9,619 bases of DNA from Comamonas sp. lk (lineage in GTDB: Bacteria; Pseudomonadota; Gammaproteobacteria; Burkholderiales; Burkholderiaceae_C): contig CAMDKE010000086.1 of the NCBI GenBank assembly GCA_945901215.1, positions 1 to 9,619 of the forward strand. The letters run 5' to 3'. The notes below the pieces were generated by a model that worked only from the letters and a program-made list of their open reading frames with translations, did no database searches and was not told the DNA's origin. The number at the start of each line of letters is the position of its first letter. Position 1 is the first letter of the stretch. Shown in pieces: positions 1-5,762 of this stretch. Position numbers and translations under genes: made by a program.

Positions 1-133
1 GGGCTTCATCGCCCCGTGCGCTCTGGATCGTCAGCTTGTTAGGCGCATTGAAAACCAGCGGTGCGTCTGACAAGGAAAGTCCGTGCTTGATGAGGTTGGC
101 GGTATCTTTGCGCGGGTCAAATGTGAATTGCAT
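1..133 (-). CDS. brnT: BrnT family (DUF497) toxin, 5' part only
   Basis: Partial gene that runs off the left edge; the 44 codons present can be read from the ATG at 133-131. The product begins MQFTFDPRKDTANLIKHGLS and continues with LVFNAP near residues 26-31 and ARGDEA at 39-44. The FDPxKxxxNxxKHGLS opening is the hallmark of BrnT/DUF497 proteins, ribonuclease toxins of type II BrnT-BrnA systems. Members are usually about 90-100 residues, so roughly half is missing. BrnA, the ribbon-helix-helix antitoxin and autorepressor, normally follows directly and would lie left of the window. No Shine-Dalgarno sequence precedes the ATG, but a good promoter lies a few bases upstream (144-172), so the message may be nearly leaderless. 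The gene follows the integrase on the same strand, fitting an addiction module in a mobile element. Family assignment is by recognition of the N-terminus; activity is inferred. Confidence 0.75.
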   Translation of the reverse strand, partial: MQFTFDPRKDTANLIKHGLSLSDAPLVFNAPNKLTIQSARGDEA

Positions 134-143
134 GAATGGATTT

Positions 144-172
144 ATTGTATGGGCATTAATTAAAAAACTCAA
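144..172 (-). promoter_or_regulatory. Predicted sigma70 promoter of brnT
   Basis: On the minus strand, TTGAGT (172-167) and TACAAT (149-144) are separated by exactly 17 bp, each close to the TTGACA/TATAAT consensus. The -35 box overlaps the TGA stop of the integrase. Transcription would start near 137-138, only 4-5 nt before the brnT ATG at 133. BrnTA loci are known to be autoregulated by BrnA, so an operator may overlap here, but I see no obvious palindrome. Confidence 0.5.
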
Positions 173-1515
173 GCAGCCACTCTTGATGCGATGTGCACCA
201 CGCTGGCGCTGGTCTCGGTCAGGAATCGGTGCAGTGTTTCCAAGGCTTCCAGCTTTTGCGGCGCGTAATCGTGCCCGTCATAGCTTGCCGCTTGCACGCC
301 CGTGACGCCATGACTCAGCAAGTGGCCCCGGGTTTCCTGACTGACTCGCAGGCTGGCCAATGCGGTCTCCACGCCGGAACGGATGCGCTTTGCCTGAAAC
401 TGGCCCACGGGTTTATCGGTCGGCACCCACTCCACCCCAGCGGCTGCATATTTGGCCCAGTCTGAAATAGCCTTGGCGCTCACGGGTGACGCGCCACCAT
501 CCACCGACAATGGAAACTCACCGGGGTTCAGCGCCAGCAAGGCGTCCAGGGCTTCCCGGGCAGTAGGCAGCAGCGGGATGGTGTGCAGCCTTGCACCACG
601 GCCTGTGCGCCCTTTGGCATCCAGTAAGGTGATAGCGCCCTCCCCCACGTTGGAGCGGACCAACTGGCGCAGTTGTTCGATGCGCTGGCCACCCGTCAGC
701 AGGTGCAGGCGCAGCACAGCACCCCGGACACCTTGTAGTGGTTCTATGGCCTGCCAATACTGTCGCAGGTGCACTGGCATCAAAGGGTTTTTGTCGGGCA
801 CCAACTTGATGGCTACGGTCTCAGCGGCTGGGTTGTGTTGCACCCCGTAACTCTTGAAGTGCACGGGCACCAGCAGGCTCAACTTGGATGTTCGGGCCAT
901 CTCAAAGGCAGCGCGGGCATAACTCCGCAGCTTGCCAGCGGTGCGCTCTTTCCCGGCCTCACGCAAGCCACGCAGCAAGTCGGCTATTTGTTCAGCGCTC
1001 ACCAGCGCGGCGGCAGTGTTGGCCAGCCTTGGTACGCCATCCGTCAAGTGCAGCTTGACCATGCCCCGCACCTTGGCGTGTGAAGTCTTGCCTTGGCGCT
1101 CCAACTCGTTGGCGTAATCGGCCATCAGTGCCCCGAATGTGAATTTGGTGGCGCGTTCTTTTTCAGCTTTGGCTTTTGCTTTGGCCTCTTCCTTGGTGCG
1201 GTCCAACTCCCTCGGGTCATCGCCTTTGTCCAGCGTAACGGCCAACGCTTGCGCTTCCTTGCGGGCGGCTTCAATGGACCAGTCGGACACGGCACCAATG
1301 GTGCGGCGGATGGTTTGGCGGTTTAGCTTTTTCTCAAAGACAAAACTCTTGGCCCCGGTGTTGGTCACCCGCACGCGCAGCGCAGGCACCTCGCTGTCTC
1401 GCAAAAAGGCTTGGCACTTGATATCCGTGCGGCAGGTCAGTCGGTCAATCACGCCCACGGTCAGGTTGACACGCTCCGTGAGGTCCGGTGCCTCGTACTT
1501 TTTTGGTCGCGCCAT
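169..1515 (-). CDS. Tyrosine recombinase (P4/DUF4102-like phage integrase)
   Basis: 448-residue site-specific recombinase, the likely enzyme that inserts and excises this island at tRNA-Leu. An N-terminal arm-DNA-binding domain (about residues 15-105, with VPALRVRVTNTGAKSFVF) is followed by a Lys/Glu-rich linker (107-123), a core-binding domain (about 124-230) and the catalytic domain (about 245-435). Visible catalytic residues are R278 in TGGQR, probably K301 in DAKGR, an arginine in QAKRIR (R377 or R379), H398 in GHLLSHG, and Y412 in ASYDGHDY as probable nucleophile. The usual His of the HxxR box is replaced by Gln or Lys, depending on alignment. ATG 1515 is chosen because GGGG (1523-1526) precedes it at 7 nt; in-frame starts further upstream (ATG 1563, TTG 1587) lack a ribosome site and would read through the repeats. 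The gene points away from the att scar, 163 bp from it. Family is sure, exact subfamily less so. Confidence 0.93.
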   Translation of the reverse strand: MARPKKYEAPDLTERVNLTVGVIDRLTCRTDIKCQAFLRDSEVPALRVRVTNTGAKSFVFEKKLNRQTIRRTIGAVSDWSIEAARKEAQALAVTLDKGDDPRELDRTKEEAKAKAKAEKERATKFTFGALMADYANELERQGKTSHAKVRGMVKLHLTDGVPRLANTAAALVSAEQIADLLRGLREAGKERTAGKLRSYARAAFEMARTSKLSLLVPVHFKSYGVQHNPAAETVAIKLVPDKNPLMPVHLRQYWQAIEPLQGVRGAVLRLHLLTGGQRIEQLRQLVRSNVGEGAITLLDAKGRTGRGARLHTIPLLPTAREALDALLALNPGEFPLSVDGGASPVSAKAISDWAKYAAAGVEWVPTDKPVGQFQAKRIRSGVETALASLRVSQETRGHLLSHGVTGVQAASYDGHDYAPQKLEALETLHRFLTETSASVVHIASRVAA

Positions 1516-1530
1516 CGTTGTGCCCCGCTT

Positions 1531-1552
1531 ACTGTGTAGCCACTGTGTAGCC
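1531..1552. repeat. Tandem 11-bp repeat in the int leader
   Basis: ACTGTGTAGCC occurs twice head to tail (1531-1541, 1542-1552), between the int ribosome site and the AT-rich region. A repeat spacing near one helical turn suits cooperative protein binding, for example integrase arm-type sites or an excisionase/repressor. The function is inferred; the repeat itself is exact. Confidence 0.6.
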
Positions 1553-1575
1553 AAAAAACCCATATTTTGGGGAAT

Positions 1576-1660
1576 ATCAATCAACAATTGTGGCTGTTAT
1601 TTTTCCAAAATTCACGATAAGTTGTTGATTTGTATTAATTATATCTACATCAATCAACAA
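1576..1660. repeat. Two direct copies plus one inverted partial copy of ATCAATCAACAA
   Basis: ATCAATCAACAA is present exactly at 1576-1587 and 1649-1660, and its last 8 bases occur inverted as TTGTTGAT at 1622-1629. The copies sit in the AT-rich stretch between the integrase and the tRNA scar, where attP arm sites and excisionase sites are typically found. The 1649-1660 copy fills the spacer of the predicted int promoter and the inverted copy lies at its start point, so binding there could also control int expression. Confidence 0.6.
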
Positions 1661-1666
1661 ATGCAA
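1638..1666 (-). promoter_or_regulatory. Predicted promoter of the integrase gene
   Basis: On the minus strand there is a perfect TATAAT (1643-1638) with TTGCAT (1666-1661) 17 bp upstream. The -35 is weak (three of six consensus bases). Transcription would begin near 1631, giving a leader of about 116 nt that contains both repeat families before the ATG at 1515. A 12-bp repeat copy lies between the two boxes, which suggests autoregulation. Confidence 0.45.
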
Positions 1667-1677
1667 ATTAGAACCTA

Positions 1678-1736
1678 AGGGGACTCAAAATCCCCCGCCG
1701 CAAGGCGTGCCGGTTCGAGTCCGGCCCCGGGCACCA
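1678..1736 (+). tRNA. tRNA-Leu(CAA) 3' fragment, chromosomal att scar
   Basis: The sequence holds the 3' two-thirds of a tRNA-Leu: anticodon stem GGGGA (1679-1683), loop CTCAAAA (1684-1690) with anticodon CAA, stem TCCCC (1691-1695), a long class-II variable arm (GCC/GGC around a GCAA loop), T stem-loop GCCGG-TTCGAGT-CCGGC (1709-1725), acceptor strand CCCGGGC (1726-1732), discriminator A and encoded CCA (1734-1736). The 5' acceptor strand GCCCGGG and the D arm are absent; AT-rich element DNA lies there instead. It therefore cannot make a tRNA. This is the displaced 3' end left when an element inserts at the anticodon region and brings its own replacement 3' end. The intact gene should lie beyond the left end of the element. 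Confidence 0.85.
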
Positions 1737-1742
1737 TTGACC

Positions 1743-1779
1743 AAGCCGCATTGTTTGAACGCAATGCGGCTTTTTCTTT
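1743..1779 (+). terminator. Rho-independent terminator of the tRNA-Leu gene
   Basis: AAGCCGCATTG (1743-1753) pairs perfectly with CAATGCGGCTT (1762-1772) around an 8-nt loop, followed by a T-rich tail (TTTTTCTTT, 1771-1779). It lies 6 nt past the encoded CCA, where a tRNA terminator is expected, so it is probably native chromosomal sequence now cut off from the full tRNA. It may also insulate the hemerythrin gene from transcription out of the island. Confidence 0.85.
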
Positions 1780-1846
1780 GGCCAAGGGGGCATGGTGGTC
1801 AGCGGCTTAAACTCGCGGCAACGCCACCCTGGAGCGCTTTTCAGCC

Positions 1847-2362
1847 ATGCAAACATCTTCACCCGCCCTCGCCAGTAACCCCGGTGCCATTCAAAACGGT
1901 TTCACTTGGTCCGATGACCTGTTAACCGGTGACGCGCGCATGGACCACACGCACGCGGAATTTGCGGACCAGCTCAATGCCCTGTTTGCCACGCCTGCGG
2001 TAGACCAGTTGCCGCTGTACCAAGCTTTTTTGGACCACACGGTGGCGCACTTTGCCCAAGAAGACCGCTGGATGCAGGCCACCGGCTTTACGCCAAAAAA
2101 CTGCCATAGCGATCAGCACGCCATGATCTTGGAGACCATGCAAGCGGTAGTGGCGCACTACCAAAAGGGAGAAACTGACATCATCAACCGCATGGCCGAG
2201 GCACTAGCCGAGTGGTTTGCGCAGCATGCGATCAGCATGGACGCGGGGCTGGCGCAGCACCTGCAATCGGTAGGCTTTGACAGCGCCACCGAGACCCTGG
2301 CCGACCCCCAGGCCGTTCGCAACGTGACCGTCTCGGGCTGCGGCAGCATCAGCCGCAGCTAA
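1847..2362 (+). CDS. Bacteriohemerythrin-like protein
   Basis: 171-residue soluble protein with a single hemerythrin domain, a four-helix bundle carrying a non-haem di-iron centre that binds O2. Known roles in the family are oxygen delivery, storage or sensing and possibly iron handling. The ligand set is complete: H36 in MDHTHAEF, H68 and E72 in HFAQE, H87 and H91 in HSDQH, H127 and D132 in HAISMD. The first 18 residues have no signal-peptide character, so the protein is probably cytoplasmic. A tail of about 30 residues after the domain ends in a Gly/Ser/Cys-rich segment (VSGCGSISRS) of unknown use. GGAG at 1831-1834, 12 nt before the ATG, is a slightly distant ribosome site. It is the first chromosomal gene past the tRNA scar, with no sensor or methyl-accepting domain attached. 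Fold and metal site are sure; physiological role is open. Confidence 0.92.
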   Translation: MQTSSPALASNPGAIQNGFTWSDDLLTGDARMDHTHAEFADQLNALFATPAVDQLPLYQAFLDHTVAHFAQEDRWMQATGFTPKNCHSDQHAMILETMQAVVAHYQKGETDIINRMAEALAEWFAQHAISMDAGLAQHLQSVGFDSATETLADPQAVRNVTVSGCGSISRS

Positions 2363-2488
2363 ATGCGGGGCTGTACCCGCAAGCGGCCTTTCACAAGAAA
2401 TTTCAAGTCCCCAAGAGCGGCTTTCACACCGCTGCAGCGCGTGGGCGCGCTACCATGCGACCACCTTTAGACCCCAGAAAGACACCCC
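2363..2488. promoter_or_regulatory. Intergenic region with a near-direct repeat and a GC hairpin
   Basis: This 126-bp gap separates the hemerythrin gene from the lldD-like gene. It contains AGCGGCCTTTCACA (2382-2395) and AGCGGCTTTCACA (2416-2428), copies differing by one base and 34 bp apart. A short perfect hairpin AGCGCG-TGGG-CGCGCT follows (2436-2451) with no T-run. The repeat could be an operator for the downstream gene, but no convincing -35/-10 pair is visible. AGAAAG about 9 nt before the ATG at 2489 is a plausible weak ribosome site. Confidence 0.35.
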
Positions 2489-3640
2489 ATGGCTGTGATC
2501 ACCAACATAGAAGACCTGCGCGTGCTGGCCGAAAAGCGCGTACCGCGCATGTTTTACGACTACGTCGACACCGGCAGTTGGACCGAGAGCACCTACCGCG
2601 CCAACGAAGCCGATTTTCAAAAAATCAAACTGCGCCAGCGCGTGGCGGTCAACATGGAAAACCGCAGCACCGCCACCAAAATGGTCGGTGTGAAGACAAA
2701 GATGCCGGTGGCGATTGCCCCGGTGGGTCTGACCGGCATGCAGTGCGCCGACGGCGAAATCAAAGCGGCCAAGGCGGCCGAGAAGTTTGGCATCCCCTTC
2801 ATCCTGTCAACCATGAGCATTTGCTCCATTGAGGACATAGCCGCACACACGAGGGCGCCGTTCTGGTTTCAGCTCTACATGATGCGCGACCGCCAGGCCA
2901 TGGCCGACATGATCGAGCGCACCCGCAAAGCCGGTTGCAACGCGTTGGTATTAACACTGGATTTGCAGGTGATCGGCCAGCGCCACAAAGACCTTAAAAA
3001 TGGCCTTACCGCCCCGCCCCGCCCCACGATTGCCAACATCATCAACCTGATGACCAAGCCGCGCTGGTGTTTGGGCATGGCGGGCACGCGCCGCCACAGC
3101 TTCGGCAACCTGGTGGGCCACGTCAAGAGCGTGAGCGATATGCGCTCCCTGGCCGCCTGGACCAACGAGCAGTTTGACCCCCGCCTGTCCTGGACCGACG
3201 TGGCCTGGGTGAAAGAGCAATGGGGTGGCAAGCTCATCCTCAAAGGCATCCAAGACGTGGAAGACGCCAAACTGGCGGTGGCCAGCGGAGCAGACGCCAT
3301 CGTGGTCAGCAACCACGGCGGGCGCCAGTTGGACGGCGCGCAGTCCAGCATTGAGGCGCTGCCGGCCATCGTGGAGGCTGTGGGCTCGCAAATTGAGGTG
3401 TGGATGGACGGCGGCATTCGCTCAGGGCAAGACGTGCTCAAAGCCTGGGCGCTGGGCGCGAGGGGCACGCTCATTGGCCGCGCAATGGTCTACGGACTGG
3501 GCGCCATAGGAGAAGCCGGGGTGACGCGTGCGCTAGAAATCATCCACAAAGAGCTCGACATCACCATGGCCTTTTGCGGCCACACCGACATCCAAACCGT
3601 GGGCAAGGGCATCTTGCTGCCCGGCACCTTTCCGGTCTAG
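2489..3640 (+). CDS. lldD: FMN-dependent L-lactate dehydrogenase / alpha-hydroxy-acid oxidase
   Basis: 383-residue TIM-barrel flavoenzyme that oxidises an L-2-hydroxy acid to the 2-keto acid, most likely L-lactate to pyruvate, passing electrons to the respiratory chain (LldD type) or to O2 (oxidase type). All residues of the FMN/active-site set known from glycolate oxidase are present: Y25 in FYDYVD, Y130 in FQLY, D158 and R165 in LTLDLQVIGQRH, K252 in LILKGI, H276 and R279 in SNHGGRQLDG, and the phosphate-binding DGGIRSG and IGRAMVYG loops. Overall sequence and length resemble E. coli LldD (396 residues). The LDLQVxGQRHKDLKNG segment differs from the usual TVDxPxxGxR and marks a proteobacterial subgroup, so lactate is probable rather than certain. 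The ATG at 2489 gives the expected N-terminus. The dinB start follows by 23 nt. Confidence 0.88.
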   Translation: MAVITNIEDLRVLAEKRVPRMFYDYVDTGSWTESTYRANEADFQKIKLRQRVAVNMENRSTATKMVGVKTKMPVAIAPVGLTGMQCADGEIKAAKAAEKFGIPFILSTMSICSIEDIAAHTRAPFWFQLYMMRDRQAMADMIERTRKAGCNALVLTLDLQVIGQRHKDLKNGLTAPPRPTIANIINLMTKPRWCLGMAGTRRHSFGNLVGHVKSVSDMRSLAAWTNEQFDPRLSWTDVAWVKEQWGGKLILKGIQDVEDAKLAVASGADAIVVSNHGGRQLDGAQSSIEALPAIVEAVGSQIEVWMDGGIRSGQDVLKAWALGARGTLIGRAMVYGLGAIGEAGVTRALEIIHKELDITMAFCGHTDIQTVGKGILLPGTFPV

Positions 3641-3663
3641 CCACCGGCCCCTGGGCGACCCGC

Positions 3664-4911
3664 GTGCAAGTGCCGCCGATTCGCCGCATTGCGCACCTGG
3701 ACATGGACGCGTTTTACGCGTCGGTGGAACTGCTGCGCTACCCGCAACTCAAAGGCCTGCCCGTGGTGATTGGCGGCGGGCGGCGGCGTGAGGACGATTT
3801 GCTGGGCCGCCTGGCAGCGGCCTATCCTGAGCAGCAATGGACGCAAGACGAGCTGAGCGCCATACCGCTGGACTTTTTCCCGCGCCTCTCGGGCTACACC
3901 GGGCGCGGTGTGATTACTACCGCCACCTATGCCGCGCGCCAATTTGGCGTGGGCTCGGCCATGGGGCTGATGAAGGCGGCCAAACTGTGCCCGCAGGCCC
4001 TGTTGCTGCCGGTGGACTTTGCGCAGTACCGCCACTACTCGCAGCGCTTCAAGGCCATCATTGCCGAGTTGGCGCCAGTAATCGAAAACCGGGGCGTGGA
4101 CGAGGTGTTTATAGACTTCACCGAGGTGCCAGGCGGCCAGCGAGAGGGTGGGCGGGTGTTGGCGCGGCTGATCCAAAAAGCGATTTTTAACGACACGGGC
4201 CTGACCTGCTCGGTGGGCGTGGCGCCCAACAAGCTGCTGGCCAAGATGGCCAGCGAGTTCAACAAGCCAAATGGCATTTCCGTGGTGCTCGAAGACGACT
4301 TGCAAGGCCTGATCTGGCCCCTTGCTTGCCGCAAGATCAACGGCATTGGCCCCAAGTCGGACGCAAAGCTACAAAGCCACGGCATCCACACCATAGGCCA
4401 GCTCGCCGAGCGAGACGCCGATTGGCTGGTTGCCACCTTTGGCAACAAGACCGGCGCCTGGCTGCACAACGCCGCTTGGGGCCGCGACGAACGCCCCGTG
4501 GTGACCAGCAGCGAACCGGTGAGCATGAGCCGCGAAACCACCTTTGAGCGCGACCTGCACGCGGTGCGCGACCGCGCTGAGTTGGGCGCCCTGTTCACCC
4601 GACTGTGCGAACAGGTGGCCGCCGACCTGCAACGCAAGGGCTACGTGGGCAAAACCATAGGAATCAAACTGCGTTTTGACGACTTTTCCATCGTCACCCG
4701 CGACCACACACTGCCCTTTTACACCGACCAAGCGGCTGCGATTCGAGCCGCAGCGGGCCAATGCCTCAAGCGCGCGCCGCTGGCCAAACGGCTGCGTCTC
4801 TTGGGCGTCAGGGTCGGCTCGCTGCTCGGCACGCAAGACGCTAAGCTACTTTCCAACCTTACGGAGACTCTGCCCCATGACCCCAATGCACTGCTTTTCC
4901 CTGACGATTGA
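3664..4911 (+). CDS. dinB: DNA polymerase IV (Y-family translesion polymerase)
   Basis: 415-residue low-fidelity polymerase for replication past lesions. Visible parts: HLDMDAFYASVE at 11-22 with metal ligand D13 and Tyr18 at the steric-gate position; TYAARQFGVGSAM at 88-100; VDEVFID at 145-151 with D146/E147; SVGVAPNKLLAKMASEFNKP; an HhH segment INGIGPKSDAKL; and the C-terminal little-finger domain. Against E. coli DinB there is an extra stretch of about 38 residues between the conserved IGG and RGVI motifs (residues 39-80); similar insertions are, as I recall, known in Burkholderiales DinB. The only sensible start is GTG 3664 (GTG 3670 is the alternative); upstream frame runs into lldD. No ribosome site is visible and the lldD stop is 23 nt away, suggesting translational coupling. 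The C-terminus ends in LLFPDD rather than a clean clamp-binding QLxLF. The last 35 nt overlap the next gene. Confidence 0.93.
   Translation: MQVPPIRRIAHLDMDAFYASVELLRYPQLKGLPVVIGGGRRREDDLLGRLAAAYPEQQWTQDELSAIPLDFFPRLSGYTGRGVITTATYAARQFGVGSAMGLMKAAKLCPQALLLPVDFAQYRHYSQRFKAIIAELAPVIENRGVDEVFIDFTEVPGGQREGGRVLARLIQKAIFNDTGLTCSVGVAPNKLLAKMASEFNKPNGISVVLEDDLQGLIWPLACRKINGIGPKSDAKLQSHGIHTIGQLAERDADWLVATFGNKTGAWLHNAAWGRDERPVVTSSEPVSMSRETTFERDLHAVRDRAELGALFTRLCEQVAADLQRKGYVGKTIGIKLRFDDFSIVTRDHTLPFYTDQAAAIRAAAGQCLKRAPLAKRLRLLGVRVGSLLGTQDAKLLSNLTETLPHDPNALLFPDD
4863..4866 (+). promoter_or_regulatory. Ribosome binding site of the crotonase gene inside dinB
   Basis: GGAG sits 10 nt before ATG 4877, within the last codons of dinB. 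It decides the start of the crotonase-family gene, whose frame is open much further upstream. Confidence 0.6.
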
Positions 4912-5719
4912 AAACCACATCGCCCACCTGGTACTCAACCAGCCCGACGCCCTCAACACCATGGGCCCCGTGTTTTGGCGCGAACTCGACACGGTGCTCA
5001 CCGATCTGCACCATGGCAGCGCGGCGCGTGCGCTGGTGATCAGCAGCACGGGCAAGCACTTCAGCGCAGGCATGGCGCTGGACACCTTTGCTGGCGCCAT
5101 CCAGATGGACGACCAAAGCCCCGAGGGGCGCGCCGCCTTCTTTGACTCGCTGACCGACATGCAAGCAACCTTCACCAAGCTGGAAAAGCTGCGCATCCCG
5201 GTGATTGCCGCCCTCCAGGGCGGCTGCATTGGTGGCGCCGTAGACATGGTCACCGCCTGCTGCCTGCGTTACGCTTCAGCCGATGCGTTTTTCTGCATCC
5301 AGGAAATCAATATCGGCATGGTGGCCGACGTGGGCACGCTGCAGCGCCTGCCCAAGCTGATTCCGCTGGCGGTGGTCAAAGAGCTGGCCTATACCGGGCG
5401 GCGCATGAAGGCCGACCAGGCGCTTCAATACGGCCTGGTCAACGCCGTGCTGCCTACGCCTGAGGCGGCACTGGAAGCCGCCATGCAATGCGCACGCGAG
5501 ATTGCCGCCAAGCCACCCATAGCCATCTGGGGGACCAAGCAGGCCGTCCACTACGCCCGCGACCACACGGTGGACGAGTCTTTGGCGCAGATGGGCTGGT
5601 TGCAAGCCGCCATCTGGAGCAACCGGCATGTAGGTGAGGCCGTGACCGCCATGAAGAACAAGCGTGCGGGCGACTTTCCGGACTTGGCGGCAATAAAGCC
5701 GTTCAAGGACTTGGCCTAG
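4877..5719 (+). CDS. Delta3,5-delta2,4-dienoyl-CoA isomerase-like crotonase (enoyl-CoA hydratase/isomerase family)
   Basis: 280-residue acyl-CoA enzyme. Crotonase landmarks are present: oxyanion-hole segments HFSAGMALD (61-69) and GGCIGGAVD (115-123). Distinctive similarity is to mitochondrial ECH1, which isomerises 3,5-dienoyl-CoA to 2,4-dienoyl-CoA during beta-oxidation of odd-position unsaturated fatty acids. The segments EINIGMVADVGTLQRLPK (143-160) and ARDHTVDESL near the C-terminal third match ECH1 closely. The ECH1 acidic triad D176/E196/D204 maps with exact spacing to D123/E143/D151, which plain hydratases (two Glu) lack. ATG 4877 is chosen for its GGAG at 10 nt and because crotonases begin about here; ATG 4886 is possible. 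It overlaps dinB by 35 nt in another frame. Other fatty-acid genes are not visible nearby. Family is sure; the isomerase assignment is strong but rests on motif comparison from memory. Confidence 0.87.
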   Translation: MTPMHCFSLTIENHIAHLVLNQPDALNTMGPVFWRELDTVLTDLHHGSAARALVISSTGKHFSAGMALDTFAGAIQMDDQSPEGRAAFFDSLTDMQATFTKLEKLRIPVIAALQGGCIGGAVDMVTACCLRYASADAFFCIQEINIGMVADVGTLQRLPKLIPLAVVKELAYTGRRMKADQALQYGLVNAVLPTPEAALEAAMQCAREIAAKPPIAIWGTKQAVHYARDHTVDESLAQMGWLQAAIWSNRHVGEAVTAMKNKRAGDFPDLAAIKPFKDLA

Positions 5720-5762
5720 CGCCCCGTCACCCAGCGAACGACACGGTCCGCGCAACCGCGCC

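Larger units (their letters stand above)
1..1677. mobile_element. Right-hand end of a tRNA-Leu-integrated genomic island or prophage
   Basis: The segment left of the truncated tRNA-Leu copy has the features of an integrated element end: a tyrosine-recombinase gene, an AT-rich leader with repeated short motifs, and a toxin gene behind the integrase. The right boundary is placed at about 1677/1678, where tRNA sequence begins. The left boundary is outside the window, so element type (prophage, ICE, island) and size cannot be told. No phage structural or conjugation gene is visible. Confidence 0.75.

Noticed and set aside
1516..1587. Longer integrase starting at TTG 1587 or ATG 1563
   Set aside because: No ribosome site, and the added codons run through the tandem and direct repeats; MARPKK at 1515 has a GGGG at suitable distance and a typical N-terminus.
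1668..1862. Minus-strand open frame of 64 codons containing CPGPDSNRH
   Set aside because: This is the well-known false peptide from translating a tRNA gene on the reverse strand; it lies over the tRNA-Leu fragment and terminator.
3400..3663. N-terminal extension of the dinB frame into lldD
   Set aside because: The 88 extra residues are Arg/His-rich out-of-frame translation of lldD; the conserved polymerase N-terminus starts right after GTG 3664.
5720..5762. Possible bidirectional terminator between the convergent crotonase and oxygenase genes
   Set aside because: Only short GC complementarity is present and there is no T-run on either strand.
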